A stretch of DNA of 64,000 nucleotides from Hermatobates lingyangjiaoensis (lineage: Eukaryota; Arthropoda; Insecta; Hemiptera; Hermatobatidae). Each line of letters starts with the position of its first letter. Positions within the stretch are counted from its first letter, which is position 1. Under the pieces are notes generated by a model. It saw only the letters and a list, made by a program, of their open reading frames with translations, ran no database searches and had not been told where the DNA came from. Positions 58,592 through 64,000 of the stretch are shown in pieces. The stretch lies in assembly GCA_026182355.1 (NCBI GenBank), contig JAPFBL010000009.1, positions 620,001 to 684,000 of the forward strand. Reading direction: 5' to 3'. The position numbers and the translations under genes are program-made.

Positions 58592-58690
58592 CAGTGGCGT
58601 AGCAAGGGAGAGGCGCGTAGCTGCAGAGGGACGCGTAGCTACAGAGGGACGCGTAGGAGGGCGCGGTGATGCCAGGGAGGCGGCATTTTC
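58592..58690 (+). repeat. hAT-like end with short GC-rich tandem repeat
   Basis: CAGTGGCGTAGCAAGGGAGA resembles common hAT ends (CAGTGGCGTAGC). Inside it, GACGCGTAGCTACAGAGG-type units of about 20 bp repeat 2-3 times. No matching right end was found. Confidence 0.4.
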
Positions 58691-58699
58691 AGGAGGTAA

Positions 58700-60155
58700 A
58701 AATAAAAAATAGAAACAAAAATAATAAACAGCTAACAGAAATCTGAAATTCTATACAAAATGAGTTTTTAAGATCGTAATGGTTTTTATGTTTTATGTAT
58801 ATGATACTATTTTAACAGATTTTTTAACTGTAACATTTGCAAATTAAAAATAAATAATTTTAAATTTTTCAAAAATAGTTTTTAAAGGAGTTGAAAGTTT
58901 ATTATATTTGTTTGCGTAGACATTTAATTTAATGTAACATTTTTTTTATAATTTAAATTATATGCTTTTGTTTTGAGAGATCTTTGGTTTTCTTTGATGG
59001 CGACTGTGTATTCGAGCACTGCGAGTATAAGATGATAGTCTGGGACTAATAACAGCTGTCTAAAATTATATCCTTGATCGTAATTCAAATAAAAAATAAT
59101 ATTTTAAAGGACATTCTGGAATTTTGAAGGTTAAAGGATTATACTGTCACCATGGAGGGGGGGGGGGGGGTCAAATCTTACAACCGTCCAGGACAACCAA
59201 AAAACCGCACATCTGGTCATTATATTTTATAAATACGTGCATAAAATACTAACTTTCACTAAATTAATAATTTTTTGCTTTGTTAATATAATATAACAAT
59301 AAGGGAAAATACAATATTTGGTCTGAGACGTCACATGACTTCAATTTACCTAATTATCAGCAGGAGATTATTTGTTAGGGTGGCACTCATATCACTGTAG
59401 TACTGTTGATGGTTTTGGTTCTTGTTATTTTGCCAAAAAAAATGTTCATTCTCTGATTATCGTTCTCTCTTTCCCTCCCTCTCTCTCCCTCCTCCCTCTC
59501 ACTCCCTCTATCGCAGTTTCGATCTAATTTAATATTAACAGCTATCTTTTACTGTCTTTGTTCAATACACGAATCAATGCAAAAAAAAATCCTTTGAACT
59601 TCGTTTATTACTATCAGAGAAAAGTCATTTGACCTGGATGAAATTTTCCAGTACTAATTAAGGACACTAAAACGTGTACTTAAGTTGACAAATTGATTTC
59701 AATATGTTAACCCAAATTAAGCACGCGTACTTTCATTTCACAATATTTTTATAAAATTAATAGAATAAATTGAGTTAATAATAATTCGGTTTAAAGCAAT
59801 ACTGCTCTGTTATAACGTGTTTATTGACGTGTTTATTATATTGACAGACAAGTGAGGATCCATAAATAATAATAACATATAATGAAAAAAATCTCACTTT
59901 GTTATGGAATATTTATGAACTTAACAAATCTTTAGCTCTCATATTCTCCGAATTACTTTTCCATTTCCTGATGGATTATTGAAATTTAGGAAATAATAAA
60001 AATGTAAAGTTATTGATTTCCTTTAAATCTCGTCAAAGCATGTATTATATGTATAATGCATATGTTTCATATAGTAATGGAGTATATTATATTAAATATG
60101 TTTAGTATAATAGTGATATAAACTTATATAAACTTAATTATTACAGAAAAAAAAT
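58700..60155. other. AT-rich stretch with 14-bp poly-G
   Basis: Poly-G at 59157-59170 and a C/T-rich run at 59463-59515. Nothing coding recognised. Confidence 0.45.
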
Positions 60156-60159
60156 AACA

Positions 60160-60210
60160 CTTAGAACGATCGAATTTCGACAACGGTTCGTCATAAGATC
60201 AAGATCAAAA
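60160..60210 (-). repeat. Hammerhead-like terminal motif (variant)
   Basis: Minus strand: CTTATGACGAACCGTTGTCG then AAATTCGATCG. The first box is altered; order resembles the TCGAAAT group. Confidence 0.35.
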
Positions 60211-60214
60211 GGGA

Positions 60215-62800
60215 ATATGAGACGAGAGATATCTTCTCGGACTGTCAAATATAATTTGTTTACTCTACCTCTTATATGATATCAGAAAAGCATACGTATT
60301 ATTCCGTTGGTTTTTACACTTTTATTACTTTGTTATCAGTGTCAGTTTGGAGAAAATCATTCTAATCAATTTTTGACCCAGTTTCTCGTACGGATCTTGA
60401 TCAATTTTGAACGCGCATCAAATGATGTAGAATATTTGTGGAGTTGCAGAGTAGAGGAGGTTAAAGGGGAAAGTCGTAGGACAACAGAGTATTACACTAC
60501 AACTTCGAAATTATCTTGATTCCAAAAGCTCTACAGTTTATGATAAATATAAAATTGGAACAATTTAAGACGCTATATCCTTCATTTTTTTTTTTTAAAA
60601 AAAGGAGATAAAAATAACTTATGGTTTCTTTTCCTCGTGACCATTAATGTCTAATACAGAACTTACTCTTTGTAGCTTATTTTGTGTGTACTTCTTCTGT
60701 TCTTATGGGCAGTTTAATGTTAGTAATATATTAACAAATCATTAAAGTTTTAATAAACTTAAGAGCATTTCACACTTGTGCAGAAGGTTTGACCAATATC
60801 TGTTGTTTTAGGCTTAGCAGTTCTATTACACAAGCTGGATGCTCTGCTCACGTCTAACTGTTCTGTTTTAAATTATTTCCTGCAGGTTGGAATTTTAGTG
60901 AATTTACACAACTTATTTTTAAAACGGAGTACTTGGGACACCATATTTGTAAATAAGAAACAACTAGTTTTTTCTTCGGGATTGTTTATACTAAGTCTAA
61001 TATTGAGATCCTGCAGTGCAAGTAGTAGTGGTTGGGCAAGGCAGTTGGTGATCCTAGCTGTAGCAATGTGATTTACATTGAATCATAATCATATACCCAG
61101 TTCTTCTAGTTTCCCAACAGTATTACTGAGAAGTGAGCCGTAGTTGATGGAGTGTAGACGTGAATATGTAGTTTAGGAAAGAACTGGGTTCATCAGCTTT
61201 CAAACATATAGATTTTTCACACAGAAGAAAATAACTTGTACAATTATCTACTTATCATGCAATTGCTGTTCTACACTCGTGTCGTCAATGACTAACCTCA
61301 AAGATACTTGTGAGAGCTCACAAACTACTGTCTGACAACATACCTTCTGTCAGGTCATCAACATATCTTGATGGCAGTTATTGATATCAGTTCAATTTCA
61401 ACGAGTATTTTCTGTTGGGGTCTCAAATTTAAATTTTTTTCACCATAAAAAAATAAGATGTACAATTATTCACACTTTATTTATTTGTTACTCTACAGAT
61501 ATGATGTCATGTTGAAAATACTTGTTAGGAGAGAGCACTGTGCAAGCTCACTTTTCTACATTGACGTCACCCAACTCATCTTATCATGTTCGTAATGTCC
61601 TCTACAAGGACAGCTCTTACTACTGAGTGACTACTGAACTCATGCTCTCAGTCGTAAATATTATGGCGAAATGAATCTGTAACTCCACTCTCATTCTGTT
61701 TAACTATAATCCACAGCTGATGACCCTAGAGTATTAAAACAGCATTTAAAGGCCAATATCGTTTTAAACAGAAACTTCTTTTTAAAAGGGAATAAAAAGA
61801 GAAGGGGACTAACTTTGAATTATGCAAAACTAGGAAACTAGAAAGTATAATAAATTCAACTACAACTTTTATGTTTCTATGCTAACTTTTAATGGTTCAA
61901 CAAATTAAAAGTTTTTATGTTTTAAAGCAAGGAAACAAATTTTATGCTTCTCTATATTTTTCTATATTCTTATAATTAGTAGCAGACTAAACAAATTAAA
62001 CAGGCCTACATACAATTAAACCACTTAATCAAGAAAATTGATATTTTAGCAATGTTACAAAATTTTATTGTGTTCTAACTCTCATCTATATCCTAACCTA
62101 AAAGAACATTTGTTAAAATATTTTCTAAAGGTTCAAACTTTAAGATTAAATGTAAAATATAAGTAATTTTTATCACGTTCAATCGATTTTTTTTTGGTGT
62201 AAGACAAGGAGACTAATTTTGTAGAATTCAACAATGTTTGTTGAAAAAGAAGGTGAATTGCCTCAAAAACTGGCTATTGGAATAAAGCGGATTGGGACTC
62301 CATAGGGAGAAAAGTTGGTCTATTTCTCTGAATGACTGCCATCTGGTCAAGACAAAGTAAAGTAATAAAAAGTGTGAACATCAGCATTAAGTCTAAAGCC
62401 TTGTTCAAACAACAATCTTACGTGAGAATTGTTTAAGTGGAGCAATGTCTCCGTCTTTAAGTTGACACAATAAAACACCCTGTTAACTTTCACCACTCGA
62501 TTTGAAACACCAGCATAACTTTACTGGCCTATTCATCATATCACTTATAACAACTGTTGAACTAAATAAGCAGGCTAATCCATCTTAATTATGTGGTTTA
62601 AACCATTAGTTGCTATTTAAAAAATGATAAATATCTTATTGATATACAAATATACCTGTTTGTTTTATTGTGTTTATAAGTAGAAAGGTAAATCAACAAG
62701 GACAAGAATGATCATGTCATTTGAAATGTGCTAAGATCATTTACAACTCGACTCTTAGTTTTACATTATCTAACTTAACATCATAGATAGATATTACGTG
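60215..62800. other. Unassigned stretch
   Basis: 61195-61430 and 61430-61640 share scattered similar blocks (ATAACTTGTACAATTATC versus ATAAGATGTACAATTATT, and ATACTTGTGAG versus ATACTTGTTAG), perhaps an old ~235-bp tandem duplication. No coding motif. Confidence 0.3.
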
Positions 62801-62810
62801 TCCCATAGAT

Positions 62811-62885
62811 CAGGGTTTCTCAATGAGGGTGAAATTCACCCCCATGAGTGAATTTTGGGTTATCTGTTGGTAAATTGTGACCACA
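62811..62885 (+). repeat. hAT-like terminal sequence (solo)
   Basis: CAGGGTTTCTCAATGAGGGT followed by GAAATTCACCCCCATGAG resembles CAGGGTTTCTCAAC-type hAT ends. The partner end was not found before the window ends. Confidence 0.4.
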
Positions 62886-62889
62886 GTAA

Positions 62890-64000
62890 GTTTAGGGACT
62901 GAGAAAAACTATTGTACCTTTTTCCCTCCTTATTATAAATTAAAAAATACTATTTTAATTGAATTACTATTTTATATGTCTATAAATATTTTTAATTAGC
63001 AATTAATTTGTAAAACTATATTATTAACATAGCCCTTGTAAATATATGTGTTTTAATAAATAAAAAGAAATATTGTTCAGTAAAAAAATCGTAAAAAAAT
63101 ACGATTGATACAAGTTGTAATAATAATAATCCACTTTTTTTTTTGAAAAGGGATAAAACTCTAATAAAACTTACTAACCACCTGAAGCTTCTACCATATG
63201 TCTGTCAACAGGTTGATATCACGAATTCAGTTGGGTCAAGCCTCACTCAAAGACAGCTCTTGTTTACTTTAATAATATTAATAACAGTTAGAGAAACTTG
63301 AATTTTAGTAATAACGCTCACCGATAGTTAGGCACTAATCTTAGGTAACAATGTATGTGAGAGAATGAGAGTTTCTTAGTTTAATGAAAAACTTCTATAA
63401 TTCTTAAAGTTCTATTATATTCTAATGATTAATTTTGAAGGATTGGACTGTATGATTGTATAGTGTACAAGTCATTTAAGGCTCTTTATACTTTAAAACG
63501 ATATTAGAATGCCAATTAATATGCAAATCAGTTAAAAGTAATGCAATTGAAAAGGTGACATCGAATTTTGTTAACGTCATTTAGATTCTGATAAAGGGAG
63601 AGGATAGTAACTCGGAGCGCGGCAGGACAGAATTCAACTTTTGCTTTGTTTTAATTTGCTAATTTCCACCAGGTGCTCAATGTTCGGTTTCTCTGAAACC
63701 TGAATATTGCCTCCTTAAGTACTAGAGCCTTATGAGTGAAAATTGGGTTTGCATGTTACGAGCAAAGTTTTGCAACTTGAGTTTCCATTTGATCTTTAGT
63801 TTTATATCGCCATAATGTTTTTGTGTAATTATATTTTTCTGCTATTCATAAATTTTCAGAAGTGAGCTGTGACAACTGCATATCTTCCAAATTTAATTTA
63901 ATGATTTATTGAGTTTAAGGATCCAATTTTGCTTCAACTACTATTCAGGTAATTTTACGTTTAGTCTGGAATAGTAGTAATCTTAACCTTTTCCATCAAT
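62890..64000. other. AT-rich stretch, nothing recognised
   Basis: No coding or repeat motif recognised; a possible hAT interior from 62811 could extend here. Confidence 0.4.

Overview
The window is AT-rich, repeat-laden eukaryotic nuclear DNA with no convincing host gene. There are no bacterial-style operons. Almost every long open frame is an accidental one in microsatellite or AT-rich sequence. Recognisable coding sequence comes only from decayed transposable elements: Jockey-like non-LTR retrotransposons with RNase H, a Penelope-like element (PLE), and a hAT transposon of the ZMYM1-like type. That repertoire, the RNase H motif style and (CCTAA)-like element tails suggest an invertebrate, most likely an arthropod (possibly a chelicerate). 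The species assignment is inference and weak.

Layout. 1-9.8 kb: mostly unassigned AT-rich DNA, with a terminal-repeat fragment (1.2 kb), a microsatellite-bearing repeat (2.9-3.2 kb), an inverted-repeat foldback (5.1 kb) and a promoter-like TATA/Inr pair (5.6 kb). 9.8-23 kb: the SINE/LINE-rich part, with tRNA-derived SINEs near 9.8, 14.7, 16.5 and 21.5 kb and minus-strand Jockey-like remnants near 10.5, 18.2-19.0 and 22.4-22.9 kb. 23-31 kb: unassigned DNA, a CT/CA microsatellite, a 185-bp GC-richer tandem satellite (27.25-27.89 kb), a SINE and a GC-rich island. 31-36 kb: a PLE reverse-transcriptase relic, several PLE-type terminal motifs and an internally deleted hAT element with intact ends (34.38-35.40 kb). 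36-46 kb: mostly unassigned, with SINE fragments. 46.3-47.4 kb: a dense nest of terminal repeats, foldbacks and (TA)n. 48.8-49.5 kb: a hAT-type MITE. 50.5-52.5 kb: a plus-strand Jockey-like remnant. 52.5-64 kb: unassigned DNA, (TA)n blocks, more terminal repeats and hAT-like ends.

Two relationships stand out. (1) The SINE family shares its last ~45 bp and an AACCTAACC tail with the 3' end of the Jockey-like LINE at 18.2 kb, as expected if the SINE is mobilised by that LINE's machinery. One SINE is flanked by a perfect 12-bp target duplication. (2) At least fifteen sites carry a hammerhead-ribozyme-like signature (CTGANGA, short stem-loop, GAAA), mostly beside (TA)n. Five form long inverted repeats. 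With the PLE relic in the same window, these fit PLE-type terminal repeats.
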